Counted from the stretch's first letter, positions 1 to 12,100 are shown. The stretch: 64,000 nt of DNA from Acanthococcus lagerstroemiae (GCA_031841125.1 CM063114.1:29891266-29955265); one strand, 5' to 3'. The notes: generated by a model not told the origin, from the letters alone. Program-made: numbers and translations.

Positions 1-394
1 TGGCCATGCCTTTTAATTAATGATAAAGAGACTGAAAACCATTTTTTCAAAATAATCAAAATCCGTTACTAATACTATGAATCAGTAGAAAAATACATTG
101 CCTAGTGCAATTACTGCCTGGCAGTGTTGGTATGACGATCTTTCCAATTTCTGGATTCTTAAGAGCTTTGATAAGAAATCACTGAAGTTTTGAAGTCCAC
201 CACAGATCAATTTTTTTAGAAAGAATGGGTGACCTAAACTTGAAAATACAACACACTATGTATACGGCAGTGTTCACTGATTTCATAGTGCAAAAATCAC
301 ATTCCCAGTGTTACCCAGTCCTTATTTGCTAGCAAATTTATGAGAAACCTGGCCAAAGATGGTACCGTGGCCAAAAGTGGACGATTTACCTTAT
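1..394. other. no supported feature
   Basis: AT-rich sequence. No reading frame, RNA gene or repeat structure could be supported here. Confidence 0.5.
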
Positions 395-639
395 ATGATT
401 TCTCAAAAGCCTTAAATCGACGTCGAAATTCTGTCGATTGCGGGTAATAAGCTTTTTCGTAGACTGTAAATCGACGTCGACATGAAGTCGATTTTATGGA
501 TAAATGACGTTGAAAAATGTCATAAACGTAACATAATAAATAAGTTGCGTTGTTAGTTATGTATTTAGATATTTGGGGGAGAGGGATCGGACAGCCAAAT
601 CTTCCTGCTGTATCCACCATTGGTAGTAGGTGATGTATT

Positions 640-756
640 TTTTCATTCGACTGCATTTAGACTCAAAGTCGACGGCGAAATTAAGCAGCGCGGTATGGTT
701 TCATGTTCGACTGGTTTTCCACTTCAAGTCGACGGTGAAATTAAGTAGAAATTGAG
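640..756. repeat. minisatellite, left segment
   Basis: Two degenerate units built on TTCGACTGcatTT...TCGACGGtGAAAT. The same unit resumes at 1380 after an inserted element. Looser TCGACGTCGA-containing sequence begins near 410. No coding potential is evident. Confidence 0.65.
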
Positions 757-1375
757 TGTGTCGCGGCAAAAAGGGCACATATCGACTATGTGCCCTTTTT
801 GAGGCGATTTCAGATTCAGAATCTACGGACTTTTTATAGTCTGATGCAATTTACCCCACCTTCTCAACTCGGTTTGTTATCAACAGAGATGCTTGAGAAT
901 GATGTGGAAAAACATGGAAAAAACGGTCGTATCATGGTTCTCGTTAGTCGTGCTCCTTTTTGAGTTGTGTACCGCGTTTTTGTGCTATTATTGAGTAAAA
1001 AATTGAACTGTGTTGCGCGCGAAGAGTTACTGAGGTTTTTAGTATTCGGGCAAGGGATTAATTTACCGAAAGTGGGGGGAAAAAAGTCGCTACAAAAAGG
1101 CACATAACTTATTTGTACCAAATACAACGTAGAAGAAAAAGTTGCCACAAAAAAGGCACATAACCTACCAAATACAAATAAGAAAATATAAATGAAGGCA
1201 TCGTTTCATTGCAACGTCATGATTATTCAGAAGGTGAAAGTGTAAAGTTTCGAATAAAAACAACAATAAGTATTTTACGCCAATATAGTGGTAACACTGA
1301 ATGTACCCAACTTCAAAGCTGTTTTTCTGAAAACGTCGTTTCGTTGCATGTGCCCTTTTTGTCGCGACACACTCC
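757..1375. mobile_element. TIR element inserted in the minisatellite
   Basis: The left end (from about 754, GAGTGTGTCGCG then CAAAAAGGGCACAT) is the inverse complement of the right end (ATGTGCCCTTTTTG then TCGCGACACACTC, to about 1374). The arms are about 26 bp. The motif recurs inside: a small palindrome at 768-800 and direct copies near 1092 and 1151. It looks like a non-autonomous DNA transposon or MITE. ATTGAG flanks both sides, but the host minisatellite itself contains ATTGAG, so a target-site duplication cannot be proved. No transposase is seen. Confidence 0.6.
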
Positions 1376-1379
1376 ATTG

Positions 1380-1705
1380 AGTAACACATATGACATAAAT
1401 TCGACTGCATTTCCATTTGGATTCGACAGCGAAAGGGAGTCGAAAGCAAGTAGCATACATGACTTTAGATTCGACTGCATTTCGACTTGAGTTCGACGGT
1501 GAAATGGAATCAAAATTGAGTAGCACACATGACTTTAAATTCTACTATACTTCAACTTGAATTCGACAGCAATATTAAGTAGAAATTGAGTAACACATAT
1601 GTATTTTAAATTCGACCGTATTTCGAGTTGAATTCGACGACGAAATGGAGTCGGAATTGAGTAGCATGGAATAGTATGAAATTCGACTTCATTACGACTC
1701 AAAAT
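1380..1705. repeat. ~70-bp minisatellite
   Basis: Successive units start at about 1380, 1449, 1519, 1589 and 1660, giving a period of 69-71 bp. Each has the order AGTARCACAYATG, AAATTCGACTGCATTTCGA, GAATTCGACGGYGAAATGG, AGTCGAAATTG. Units diverge by roughly 15-30 percent by eye. The array continues the one at 640-756. Confidence 0.85.
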
Positions 1706-2100
1706 CGACGTCCGTTAGCAGTTGATTTAGTTTAATAATCGATTCCGGGCGTCGCCCGATTGCGTCCGGGTCAGTAAGGGGAGATAAATTATTGAAGAAA
1801 ATGAATGGTTTTATTGCGGCCCGATGTAGAGTTTGATTGCGTCCAGGCTCATAGTTCCATTGCGTCCCAGTCCATTTAGCGTCATCCAGAGTGCACCACG
1901 AGGGGGTGGACCGAACTACAGTCAAGACTTTCAATATACATCCAGATAACTATTCTTCAAAATCTGAATAAACTGCGGAACTGAAAACGTAGAGGTGAGT
2001 GCACAACTTGCCCTATTCAGAAATGCAGAAGAAAAACCACCTATGTAGATTTAGGTTTTATTTTGGAAAATTAATAGAATTTTTTGGCCAGAATGCAGCT
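1706..2100. other. no gene; short ATTGCGTCC repeats
   Basis: ATTGCGTCC-type words recur near 1758, 1838 and 1859. No other structure was recognised. Confidence 0.4.
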
Positions 2101-2452
2101 TTAACCCTTTCGCTCCCTTTTTTTTTTCAATTTGAATTTTTTTTTTTTACTGGAAATTGTTGAATAGACGCCCATAATACGAATCCGGTGTCGGAGAATT
2201 TTTCACTCCCCCTTGGACCGACAGTGGATCTGGGACAGTGTATATGTTTCACTAGTAGAATAATGGGAGTCAAAAAAATTATTTCCGAAACAACCACGCC
2301 ATCTACCGAGACGGGAGTGAGCTAAATTATGCTTCTGTAGGTACTCTACCAGTGGTACACAACTAGCACTGTTTTCAGCGTTTATTTTGCCCAGTAGAAT
2401 TTTTCAAAAACCGTTGAGTCAATCGGTGTCCTGTTGGGAGCGAAAGGGTTAA
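2101..2452. mobile_element. piggyBac-like MITE
   Basis: The element is bounded by TTAACCCTTTCGCTCCC and its exact inverse complement GGGAGCGAAAGGGTTAA. The TTAA at each edge is the target site that piggyBac-superfamily elements duplicate, and CCC... is their usual terminal start. It is about 350 bp with no reading frame, so it is a non-autonomous derivative. The superfamily call rests on TTAA and the terminal bases only. Confidence 0.85.
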
Positions 2453-2509
2453 GGCCACTCACACTCTAAAAGACGCATCCGGATTGCGTTTCCTACTTTT
2501 CGCAAAGAC

Positions 2510-2700
2510 TATCAGATTCCACTACGACTCAGTCAGACTCCTTCCGACTTGTTAAGCCTTGTTAGACTCTGATGAGACTCACGCTGACTTTTTGAGATTA
2601 ATTAGACCACATTTTAAGGCATGTGAGACTCACTCGGACTCGTTCAGACTTTTTGACTCAGGCTCTGACTCATTCAGACTCCATTTCTGATTGACAAAAG
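2510..2700. repeat. degenerate GACTC-rich tract
   Basis: About a dozen AGACTC, CGACTC or TGACTC words are spaced 8-20 bp apart, often preceded by TTC or CA. It reads as a decayed short-period tandem repeat. Confidence 0.5.
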
Positions 2701-3714
2701 GAGGATCACAAAGCCTGAGTACAAAAAAGCCAGAACTGGGATTTGAGGCAAAAAAGTGCTTCTTTCTCAACCAATTAGAGCGCAGGACGTAAATAGAAAC
2801 GAGAACGACATTCTAGATGACGTAATTTTATGACGTCACTTGATCAAGCACAATTTTAGTTTACATTTATTTTCAAATGAGGACACACATCAAAGAAAGT
2901 ATCGAAATATGGTTTCTTGGGTCGTTGATTTCGAGTATCCAATCTGATTTTCAATGCGGATCCAATTTTTTAAACCAAATTTAGAATTTTGCTCGTGAAG
3001 TGGGCATGAATGGCACGTATCAGAATAATATATTTTGATAAAAATGCAAGATGCCTTTTCGCACGTGTATCAAACATTACTTTATTTACCTAATGCATAA
3101 AAAACACGATTTTAAGAAATTTTGAGACTCGCATTTATATCGTAGGGCGAAAACAACTCGAAAAGCGAGTGAAAAAAAGTTTTGCACACGTGCACCAAAA
3201 AGAGTCACGTCTTGTGTCTGTCTTACATGTGAAAAACCGGGCCTGTTAGGCATCAGTTACGAAAAAAGAGGTTGTTTGGGATGCTAATTTTGAAAACTGT
3301 AGGAACATTTCTAATTCGACTTCGATTTGAGTACCAAAATTTAAATTTCTCAACTGAAATGCGGACAAGAATACCTCAATTGAAGCTAGATCAAAATTTG
3401 ATCGTATTTACGAAACCAGAGACTAGGAAAACTCTTTTCTCAATAGTTCGTTTGATTTTTTAAAGAAAAATATAAAAAAAAGACAATTTTACCTATTTTA
3501 CGAGTGAAATTTGAATTCTCGGGCCCCAATCGCGGTTGAATCAAAAATCTGATAGGATATACGAAATCAGCGACTCATGGACCCGTAGTACGGTATTTTG
3601 TTGGATATTTTCTCATATGAAAATCCAAAGGTGATTCAAAGTTCCAGCTCTCTTCTCAAGGAATAGAAAATCTTCTAATTAAAAAGAAAATTATCAAATT
3701 GGGATCCTGATTTG
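2700..3714. other. no supported gene
   Basis: AT-rich. Loosely similar phrases of the type GATTTCGAGTATCC or GATATACGAAATCAGCGACTC recur near 2930, 3310 and 3545, possibly decayed repeats. Nothing coding is recognised. Confidence 0.4.
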
Positions 3715-3830
3715 TCGCCAGAGGCGAAACTATAGAGGGGTGTGATGGGTTGAAACACCCTTCAATAATTTGGCAGTCGCAAATTTTGAAAGAGTTCATT
3801 TAAATTGTTCATTTTTTATGAATGTTTGTT
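3715..3830 (+). repeat. direct repeat, copy 1
   Basis: Shares an ordered set of blocks with 4670-4765: GACGAAACTAT or GGCGAAACTAT, GGGTGAAACACCC, AATAATTTG, CGCAAATTTTGAAA, GTTCATTT. The two copies lie about 950 bp apart in the same orientation. Confidence 0.7.
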
Positions 3831-4669
3831 TATTTTTTATTTTTTCAATTAAGAACTATTTCGATTAAAAAATCGGCAAGTTTTTAATTTTTAAAAGACT
3901 TTGTCGGCGAATTCTTCGTTCTCAAAACATATTTGTCGGCAAATTTTTCTTCTTCACCTCCCCAAACTGAAAGTCAAATTTCGTTTCTGAAAATGGAGTA
4001 CCCTGGATGCCTGTCAGAGACTAGTCAGTCAAGAGCCGAAGGTTTCAAGTTGAGTATCGAACGTTATTTGAAAGGTCGAAACAAAGCTGAGATGTGGAAA
4101 ACATTTCATAAATCTGAAATTCGGTAGCAAACGTTGAATTTCGAATTTCAATGACTATTCTGTTTTTAATAGATTCTCTGTTTGATCTAGAGCCTAAAAT
4201 TTGAGAAAGTTGAACATTCTATTAAAATCTAAACGTTTAAGGCAAAAGATTTCTTTTCCAATGTCACAAGCTGAATCCGATAGCAAATGTTCTACATATT
4301 ATTTAATTTACGTGCTTTGGTCCTGGTGAATATAGGAGGGACATTTAGTCTGGAACAAAAGTCAAAACTCCATGTGTTTTTCCCATAAGAACGAAAGGGA
4401 GCTTGTGGCATGGAATCCCGTAAATAAGTTTTTTTAAAGTTTATAAAAAAAATTTTTTTAATTGATTTTATTGGAACCAATTCAGGAGACGGATCAGAGG
4501 AAATTCAGAAAAAAAAACAAGAGTAAATAACAACCACCTTAATGTGTAAAGGAAGTTGTGTCCTCTCAAGTATTCCTAGTATCCTTCCAGCTTACCCTCC
4601 CAGACTAGGGTATGCTCATGTGCGCAAATGTGAGTGCTTGGGGGATAAGTTTCCAATCTGCACTTGCTG

Positions 4670-4765
4670 GGACGAAACTATGGGGAAGGGGGTGAAACAC
4701 CCCTAATAATTTGAGTCGGCAAATTTTGAAACTGTTCATTTGAATTTTTCATTTTCTAAGGTATA
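4670..4765 (+). repeat. direct repeat, copy 2
   Basis: Second copy of the block at 3715-3830, with AAACACCCCTAATAATTTGA and GCAAATTTTGAAACTGTTC as the best preserved parts. Function unknown. Confidence 0.7.
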
Positions 4766-4769
4766 ATAT

Positions 4770-7700
4770 CTTAATTAAGCTTGAAAAAGTCTTGAACGAA
4801 TTCGGAAAATTCTTGAAGCCTCAGAGAGAAATCTGAAAGAGTCTTAAAAGTATTACATAAGTTGGAGAAGGAGGTCTTGATGGGTCAAAAGAGTCTTATC
4901 GTAGGATTAAATGAATCCAGGAAACCGCTCGGATGGTGTAGGTTTGCACAAGGGCCGAGAAAGGAGAATGTCTCAAGCGGCTCACTATAAAAAAGGTGCT
5001 TCAAAAATAAGGTAAAAAGAGGAACGAAGGAAGGAAGAAAAATAAAGAGTAGAAAAAAGGCAGACTTTTATCTTTGGTTGCTGACAAATCAAGAGAAAGA
5101 CAGAAGGAATTTCTTTAGTAACTAATCAAAAATTAATTGAAAATTAATTCTTTGCTACAAAAATAAAAACCCGGTAGGGAGCTACTAGGTATTTAAAAAT
5201 GGGACATCCGCCAGGGGAACTGTTTACCAAGTGCCACCAAGTTAATGGACAAATACTCATAACATTTTGAGAAATATGAATTTGCTTACAATTTACTTTT
5301 TATTCCACGGTGTCTAACAAAATAAAAATTCAAAAATATAGGATTTTTATAAGACCTTTTATACAAATTTGACAGCAACTTTCGTAGCCCTGCAAGAAAA
5401 TTTTCCTAGTTTTTATAAACATAGAAAAGAAAGCTGTTCTTTTAGCCACAATTTTTATTTCAAAAATGTACAATTCAGACACACAATTTCACGTTTTATC
5501 TCCTCTCATCTCATCTCATGTTTTTGTTGTTTTTTTCTTTCTTGTGAGCTGATTTTCTCATTTTTATAGGACCAAAACTTATACGTTTACAGCATCTCCT
5601 TTAAACATAAATTTATAGAACTCTTCGACACCCTGTATTTAACTACACAATTTCGTCAATCTTTATGATTTTTCAAAGTAGTTGGCACAATAATTGTCCT
5701 CTTATCATTTCTTGAAATCAGAAAATTTTTTAATCATTTTCATCGTGGAGCAAACTATTTTGCGATTAAGGTTGAGAAAAACATAAATATTACCAAATAT
5801 ATCCAGCCCTTCAATATACAGGGTAGGCAAACCATTATACATTCATTTGTAATAAGTTGCCCTACCTCAGGTACAGAAAAGTCTATTCAATCTGAGACAC
5901 CCAGTATGTAATGCTGTCGAGGGATTATGTTTCTATGAACTACTTATTCAATGTTGGCATGATAGAATTATCTGAGTACTCATTATTATAGAAGTTTGAA
6001 AATAACACGTTTTTTCTTTGGTTCGAAGTAACTGTTGTTGCTGTAGGTAAACCTAACTATGCCCTACCTACATACTAATAATGATTTCCAAATCTGGCAT
6101 TGTCAGATTGTCAGATGTAAGATATACCTAAGCTATTAATATGAGTTAATCACTATTTCAAAATTTCAAGCGGACAGTTCCTTTTTATTTCAACAGGAAG
6201 AAAGTAGAAATGTGTTTGGAGTTTGTTAGCCACTCTTAGACGCTTAAAATGAGATGGAAATCATTTCTTTTCGAAGAGACTGAGCAAGATTATTTCTCTC
6301 TAAGAGGAACGAGAAAGTTCGTTCTTTTTCGGGAGGAATGACCGTTTCAAAAGAGAATGGAATGAGACAAAGACGATCATGCTGATATGTTCCTTTCGTT
6401 CCGGAACGAGACTCAAACAAATATAAGAGTGGGTGCTTAGTAGGTTTCTTCTGTTAACAATGATAAAAAATAGCAGCCTAGAAAGTGTAAATGCTGTTAT
6501 TTTGTGAGGCTCACGTTGCATAAAGTTTCTGAGAATCTAAAAGAGATTCAATGAGTATTCTAACATAAAAGTTACGCTCAGTGTCCCGACATGAATAATA
6601 ACACAGTCCACAGCCGCAACCAGCCACTTTTATCACAAAGAACAAACCAACTGTTCGGGGGAGAATTAGGATTTTCGCGAGGCAAGTCTGGATGAGGTAT
6701 AGGAGGTAACAAAGAGTTTTCTGTTTTCTAGTCAATCGAGAGGGAAACATAGCGCGTCCTGTAACCCCCGCCAATTCACACGAACAAGGTATTACAATCG
6801 CAGGGCGTGTGAACCAGATCAGAAAGATTGGTATGGTACGTGAGCACGCTGTGGACAGCTAACTCAACGCTGTGAATTATGTGACTAGTAAGCGAACTAG
6901 CTACACACTCTTTGGCCTAGAGAAGGAAAACTCTAACGCAACAAAATCGTGAGGAAACCAAAGGAAAACTACCCCAACTAAGCTGTCCAAAAGAGTCGCG
7001 CGTCAGAAAACCGCGACCGCTGATATGTCCGGCATCGGATACGGCGCCTGAAGAAGAGAGGCAAGCCGAGTTGCCAAAGAGCGGTTCTCATTTGTACCTC
7101 ATGATTACGGGACTGACAAAGTCCAGAGCCGTGCAGCGTCATTAATACAAGTCTACGAGATACTCCCCTTACATCATCGCCTTAAGAAGTTAGAGGCTAA
7201 ACTAAAACCATCATGTAACCTGTGAATTCAAATTTGAGCCATAATCTAGCGTTTTTTCTCTCTCGCCCTTTTTTGAATTCGTTACTTTCATCAGCTCACA
7301 GTAAAAGTTCCTGCTAGCATTCCATAAGCGAAACACCGAATCCGAAGACTTAGATAACATTTGCAAACCAAATATTTGTGCACTCGGATTTCGAATACGT
7401 TTCTACATTTTTGGTCTGTATAAATCTACGCATGTAACACGAATACAGTTTCACTGAAACTGAGAACAGCGTGTGTTTATTCTCGTGCGAAGAAAGTAGA
7501 AAGTACCTACTCGTATGAGAAAATACACTTCAACTTTTCCTCCTCGAAATTAATTGATCGGTTGGAAATAATGATGTTTGTAAACGCATTTACTATAAAC
7601 GTTAAAACGTATTCCTCCGTTATGTTTATTCATCTCGCCGTTTCTTTCCGGTCTATATCCGTACACGGCTCCGGAGACTGGCGATGGCGGTCACAGTAAG

Positions 7701-7880
7701 TGAAGATTGTTGACAGAAATGATTTCGCATCTATATAACCGCCGGAAAGTTTATTTACCGCCTTCACTTTTTACTCGACGAGCTTTTTGGAAACCAACAC
7801 GAGGCTAAAAACCTTTCCACCCTTTTTTAGGTTTATTTACGAAGTACATAATTTGCAGAACCCCGAATCTATACATCGTA
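4770..7880. other. no supported gene
   Basis: Only short chance frames are present, and no protein family, RNA or clear repeat was recognised. Base composition becomes less AT-rich between about 6800 and 7150. Confidence 0.4.
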
Positions 7881-7889
7881 CAAGGAGTA

Positions 7890-8770
7890 CAGAGAAACAT
7901 GGCCGAAAATTCATCTCGTTTCACGAGACAAAGTCACAACCACGAGATAGTATCTAACAAATTGGGCAGGTAACCAATCCGCATGTATCAGGGGGACAAA
8001 CCAACCAAAGTTTCAAAGGGAAGACCGGTGATAACAATGTGTTTTCTAGCAATGCGAAGGGAATGCCGAGCGACGCCGAGAATATACGATTAGCGAAGGC
8101 ATTGGAATGTGATATGCGCGTGAGCGCGGTCGCCTGGACGACATATCCTCGTAACAATGTCCTTCTATTTTTTTTTTTTAAATTTAATTTAATTTTTATT
8201 TAATAAAATATTATTTTGAAAAAATGAAGATTAATTACTTTAGATACTTTTTGAATACTGATGTGTGGACAGATAACCGATCCACATATCAGGGGGACAA
8301 ACCCACGAAAGTTTCAAAAGGAAAATTTTAGCAAAGACTGGGAATAACAATGGCTTTTCTAGCAAGGCGAAGGGGTAACAATACCGCCCTGCTATACATG
8401 GTATATGAATTACAGATCATATTCTGTTTACATATGGTAGATAGGAATAGTGACGATGTTGATTTTTGAATGATTGTCATCCACATGCACCTCAGAGTGC
8501 TTCTGATTTTCTACGCCCTATTTCAGGTCCGAATTAATAGAGAAACATAACCGAAAATTTCATCTGAGTTCTTCGGAACCAAGTCACAGCTAGAGGATAA
8601 TGTCCACCAAATAATTATTTTGAATCTTCATGTAGATAACCAGCTCAATTGTATTAGGGAAACAAACCAAATTTTTAGAGAGGAAAATTTCAGGGCGGAG
8701 ATCACAATGGGTTTTCCAGCAAGATGAAGGGGTGACAAGGGGAGCTCTTGTTTGCATTACCCTGGTTACG
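7890..8770 (+). repeat. three diverged tandem units, ~310-360 bp
   Basis: Blocks recur in order near 7970, 8275 and 8635: GATAACCRATCCRCATRTATC, AGGGGGACAAACC, AAAGTTTCAAARGGAA, GATAACAATG, TTTTCTAGCAA and GCGAAGGGG. The leading part, GAGAAACATRRCCGAAAATT then AAGTCACA, is seen at 7891 and 8541. The middle unit lacks that lead. Old tandem duplication with no coding signal. Confidence 0.75.
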
Positions 8771-8789
8771 GTCTGGAAACATAAGCCGC

Positions 8790-9630
8790 GCAGAAATGCA
8801 GTTTCTACATCGAGCGTCAACGTTCGAGAATTCGTAATTATTTCCAGTTCTAAACGGCCGAATGAAGCGAGATAAAGTTTCGTCAGCCATATATAAAGTT
8901 CTGGAACGTAAATTAAAGGCGGCTTACTGCAGCTGGAAAAATAAAACTTACTCGTAATTCATAAGAAGCCATTGAAAACCCGGGAGCTCGAAACGAAAAA
9001 ACTTGAAGACATTTTTCCTAATTTTGAACTTTTGTATACTTAAAAACACTAGCGACCGTTTTGAAAGTTAGCCCGCATAGCCGTGCCACCTACATCTATA
9101 AATAATATTTGTTCCTAATTGTTACGCGCGCCCCTCTTTCTCAAACTTTCATTTTCAGCCGAAGTTTGTATTCTGATACTTCTTTTTTCCCCGATATTAT
9201 CGGATAAAACTTTGAATTTCCTTCTTTCGCGCTCGAGTTTACCTGCCCCGGAGACGTATTCGCTCGAATATTAAAAATTCATCCTGAATGAACGATACAA
9301 CACAATTGGAAGTTGAAAGGGATACTGAAATGACGACAGAACAAAAACCAGCTCTGTTAATAATTCCTTTTCGTGTTTCAGGAGGAATAAAAGATCGCGA
9401 GTCGGAGACACTGCACGGAGTGGTCCACACGCAAGAAATCTGTATCGATGAAAAGTTCTTGGAATTTCAGAACGAAGTCAAGGAATTGAAAGAACCCTCC
9501 TCTCACCTACCTGAGACGATAACAGTTTTTGAAGTTTTCCCCAGTTTCACTTGGAAACAGAGTATTTCTGTCAGAACGTTTTCGTTTGTCTTTCCATCAT
9601 CAATGACTTAGCTACTGAAAAGCAGTGTTC
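8790..9630. other. no supported gene
   Basis: Contains one ATG-initiated 107-codon frame at 9288-9611 (+) with no recognisable domain, no splice context and no second copy. I treat it as a chance frame. Confidence 0.35.
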
Positions 9631-9637
9631 TGAGAAG

Positions 9638-9790
9638 GGAGGCTAAAAAACGTACCGGCAAGAAATTTTTCAAGATCGTTTCAGATTTCAAATAAAATGT
9701 ACCACAATAAAATGTGTGCTCTTTGAAATTGTACCAAAAGGTAGAAGAAATTTTTTTGATCAAATCTTGAAGATGCACCAACACGAATCA
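9638..9790 (+). repeat. dispersed GTACCA-rich repeat, copy 1
   Basis: Matches 40816-40995 in order: TTTTTCAAGATcGT, CAGATtTCA, AATGTACCA, AATAAAATG, TCTTTGAAA, CAAAAgGTAGAAGA, TTGGTCAAA and AAgATGyACCA. Same orientation, 31 kb apart. No terminal repeats were identified. Confidence 0.75.
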
Positions 9791-9888
9791 AAAACGACAA
9801 AACGTACCAACAGAAAATGTACCTATAGCAGATCTTACCGAGAATAATGAACATGTGCCAAAAAGAACCAGCATTGTTGATTTTACAA

Positions 9889-10048
9889 GGGTACTATATA
9901 GTTTCACACGGGTGCACTGGACCGCCATTTTGATTCCCAGGTTCGTCCGAGTATTCTCGAATGCGCTCAAACGATGAACGAATGATCAAGCGGGCTAGCT
10001 GGGAATCAAAATGGTGGTTCAGTATACCCATGTGAAACTATAGTTCCC
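9889..10048. repeat. long inverted repeat (hairpin-type MITE?)
   Basis: The left arm 9889-9939 contains TAGTTTCACACGGGT and CCATTTTGATTCCCAG. The right arm 9999-10048 contains CTGGGAATCAAAATGG and ACCCATGTGAAACTATAG. The arms are about 50 bp and pair with a few mismatches around a loop of about 60 bp. TTTTAC lies close to both ends, but a clear target duplication is not visible. Confidence 0.75.
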
Positions 10049-10199
10049 TAATTTTACCAACTGTACTAGAAAAGTTGAAATGTATCAGATCTGGTATAAA
10101 TGAAATCTGGTAACACTGAGCAACTGTAACACACAGTAGCACCATACAGTGAACTGTCTTTTGTCATATCCTGCCTTCTGATTAATTGATGGTAAAGGT

Positions 10200-11125
10200 T
10201 TGGTGGACTAGTCCCTGTTGTACAGTTTCGTTTGATTCATTATTAGAGTAAAAAACGTTTCACTATTAAAGTGCGTAATGGTGTTTATTAAGCTATTGTT
10301 TGGTTCTATCTTTATTTTTACGATTTCTATTTACTCTAGTAGTTTTCTTTTGTACAAGTCATTTTGCATTATCAGTATTTTGAATTTCTCAGTTGGTTCG
10401 TTGTAGTCATTTCAGTATTTTTCAAAACTTGATTCGTTATCTTTGAGCTTTGTGATCTCTCATGTTCTTTCATTCTTGTCATGAACTGCTGTTCTATTTC
10501 TCCTTATAAGTTCCTTATTCCAATGTTTATGCTGTATGCTCAAGTCTTCAGTATTTTGTTCATGTACATATTTCCCTACATATTTATGGTGTTATACTTC
10601 TGTACCCGTCTTCTTCTCTCTTTGTTGTGTTGGTAATTTTTCTGTTTTGCTGCTCATTAGTATTCTGTCAACAATTTTTCTGGCAGTTTTTGTTTTATTA
10701 TACCTATTCGTCTCTTTTTTTTTGTCTTCTAGTATCGTGATTGCTCTGTGATAGGAGCTGTGTATGGCTGTCATTTTGTGGTTATGGTGGTAATATGAGT
10801 ACTTGGTATTCTTGTATTTGTGTGTGTTGGCATTCTATATATGTTGTACTGTACCTATTTTATTATTGTTCTAAGTCCAGGTAATTCATTGTTTTGTCTC
10901 TTTTTTTCTATCATGAATAAAACGCTCTGTTGTTTAAATTATTCGTTGCCTTAAATACCTGCTGGTCTAGTTGTCTGCCAGTCTCCGTACATACGATTAG
11001 AATAAGAATGTCGTCTACAAACCTTTGTAGGGCTTGTTATTATGTATGATGTCATTTTCACAACTGTTCATGTAGATCTCAGCTAGAAAGGGAGAGAAAA
11101 GTGATAATACTGATAATTCTTTTGT
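10200..11125 (-). pseudogene. Penelope-like retroelement remnant
   Basis: Read on the minus strand in several broken frames. Order: a segment reading PFLAEIYMN (about 11095), then FVDDILILI, the RT catalytic YxDD-type box, at 11010-11021, then PTHTNTRIPS (about 10830) and MTAIHSSYHRAITI (10774 down). Last comes a tail reading NDLYKRKLLE and NNSLINTITHF (about 10350-10240) that resembles a GIY-YIG endonuclease end. RT followed by the PTHTDT-type linker and a terminal GIY-YIG is typical of Penelope-like elements. At least three frameshifts and several stops show it is dead. The family call is from motif recognition, not a search. Confidence 0.75.
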
Positions 11126-11129
11126 CAGT

Positions 11130-11907
11130 TCGAAGTACAGTAACATGGGGTAACATTGAAAATAAGGGATAACTCTGATAATCGCAGTCTTGAAGCGAAC
11201 AACGGCTCACAGCGCGCTCTCTAGATGATTGTTGTAAATGGGGTGAAGTGGAATGAGTAATCAGAGCATAGCGTCTATAATCTGTGAACATAATTATGTG
11301 AATAGCGGTGACAGCAATGAAAAAAATTATTGTTAAAAAACGTCAAGTGAATGGTGTAAAAGTGGTACACTATTTCCGAGTTATGTTCATAAATAGAAAG
11401 AAATCTCGAATAGAGTTAATACTGGTAACATTCGACGTGAAGAGGTTTTATTACTTATTCAATTTTCACATTGTACTTTTCTTCGAACAACAGATCTGTA
11501 GAATAAAAATACCGAGCGGAGTATCATTCAAAGATAGTTGGCATCTGGGTTAATTGAAGAAGGGATGACATACCTCGTAATCTGAAAAAGAAACCTGGTG
11601 TAGGGAAGTATCGAAAAAATTTGTTTCATCAGAGTTTTCCATCTATGTTCCTCACTTTTACTGTTCAACAGTATTTCTAGCTCCCGCGAAATCAGGTTCG
11701 GTATATGGCATTTTCTGGCGATCCTTAACCTTCTGTTCAAAACTAGTTCGCCATCACTTACAGAAAATAGTTTCGGAAACTTTGAAAGGCCCTTCAAATT
11801 TGAACACTGCCAACAGCATTACACGACATATTTGGTTTCACATGCATCAACTGCTAGAGCCTGCGAGCACTGCTGACGTTGCCATCCATGTACGAAGTCT
11901 TAGACAG
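11130..11907. other. no supported feature
   Basis: AT-rich sequence with only short frames, and no recognised family. Confidence 0.4.
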
Positions 11908-11914
11908 TGGCGTA

Positions 11915-12064
11915 GCGTCGGGAGGGGGCATCCCCAAATATTTTTACATAGTCCTCTAATGTCGGCGATTTTAAAAAAATACTTCAATTTTCGACTTTTT
12001 CTCGCTTGAAAATCTTATTTTACCCCCCCCCCCCCACTTGGGAAAATATTGGCTACGCCGCTAA
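11915..12064. mobile_element. CAGTGGCGTAGC-type MITE, copy 1
   Basis: Starts CAGTGGCGTAGC and ends GGCTACGCCGCT. The interior, AATATTTTTACATAGTCCTC ... AATTTTCGACTTTTTCTC, is shared with copies at 13681-14065 and 17644-17800. TCTTAGA before and CTTTAGA after may be a degenerate target duplication. The ends resemble hAT-type termini. It is too short to code. Confidence 0.75.
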
Positions 12065-12100
12065 CTTTAGAATTTTAGGTCACCCAATTACCACCATGTT

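Noticed and set aside
1380..1705. CRISPR-like array
   Set aside because: Repeats are contiguous with no unique spacers, in a eukaryotic context. It is a minisatellite.
9288..9611. 107-codon ATG frame as a host gene
   Set aside because: No domain, no splice context and no second copy. Frames of this length are expected by chance in 64 kb.
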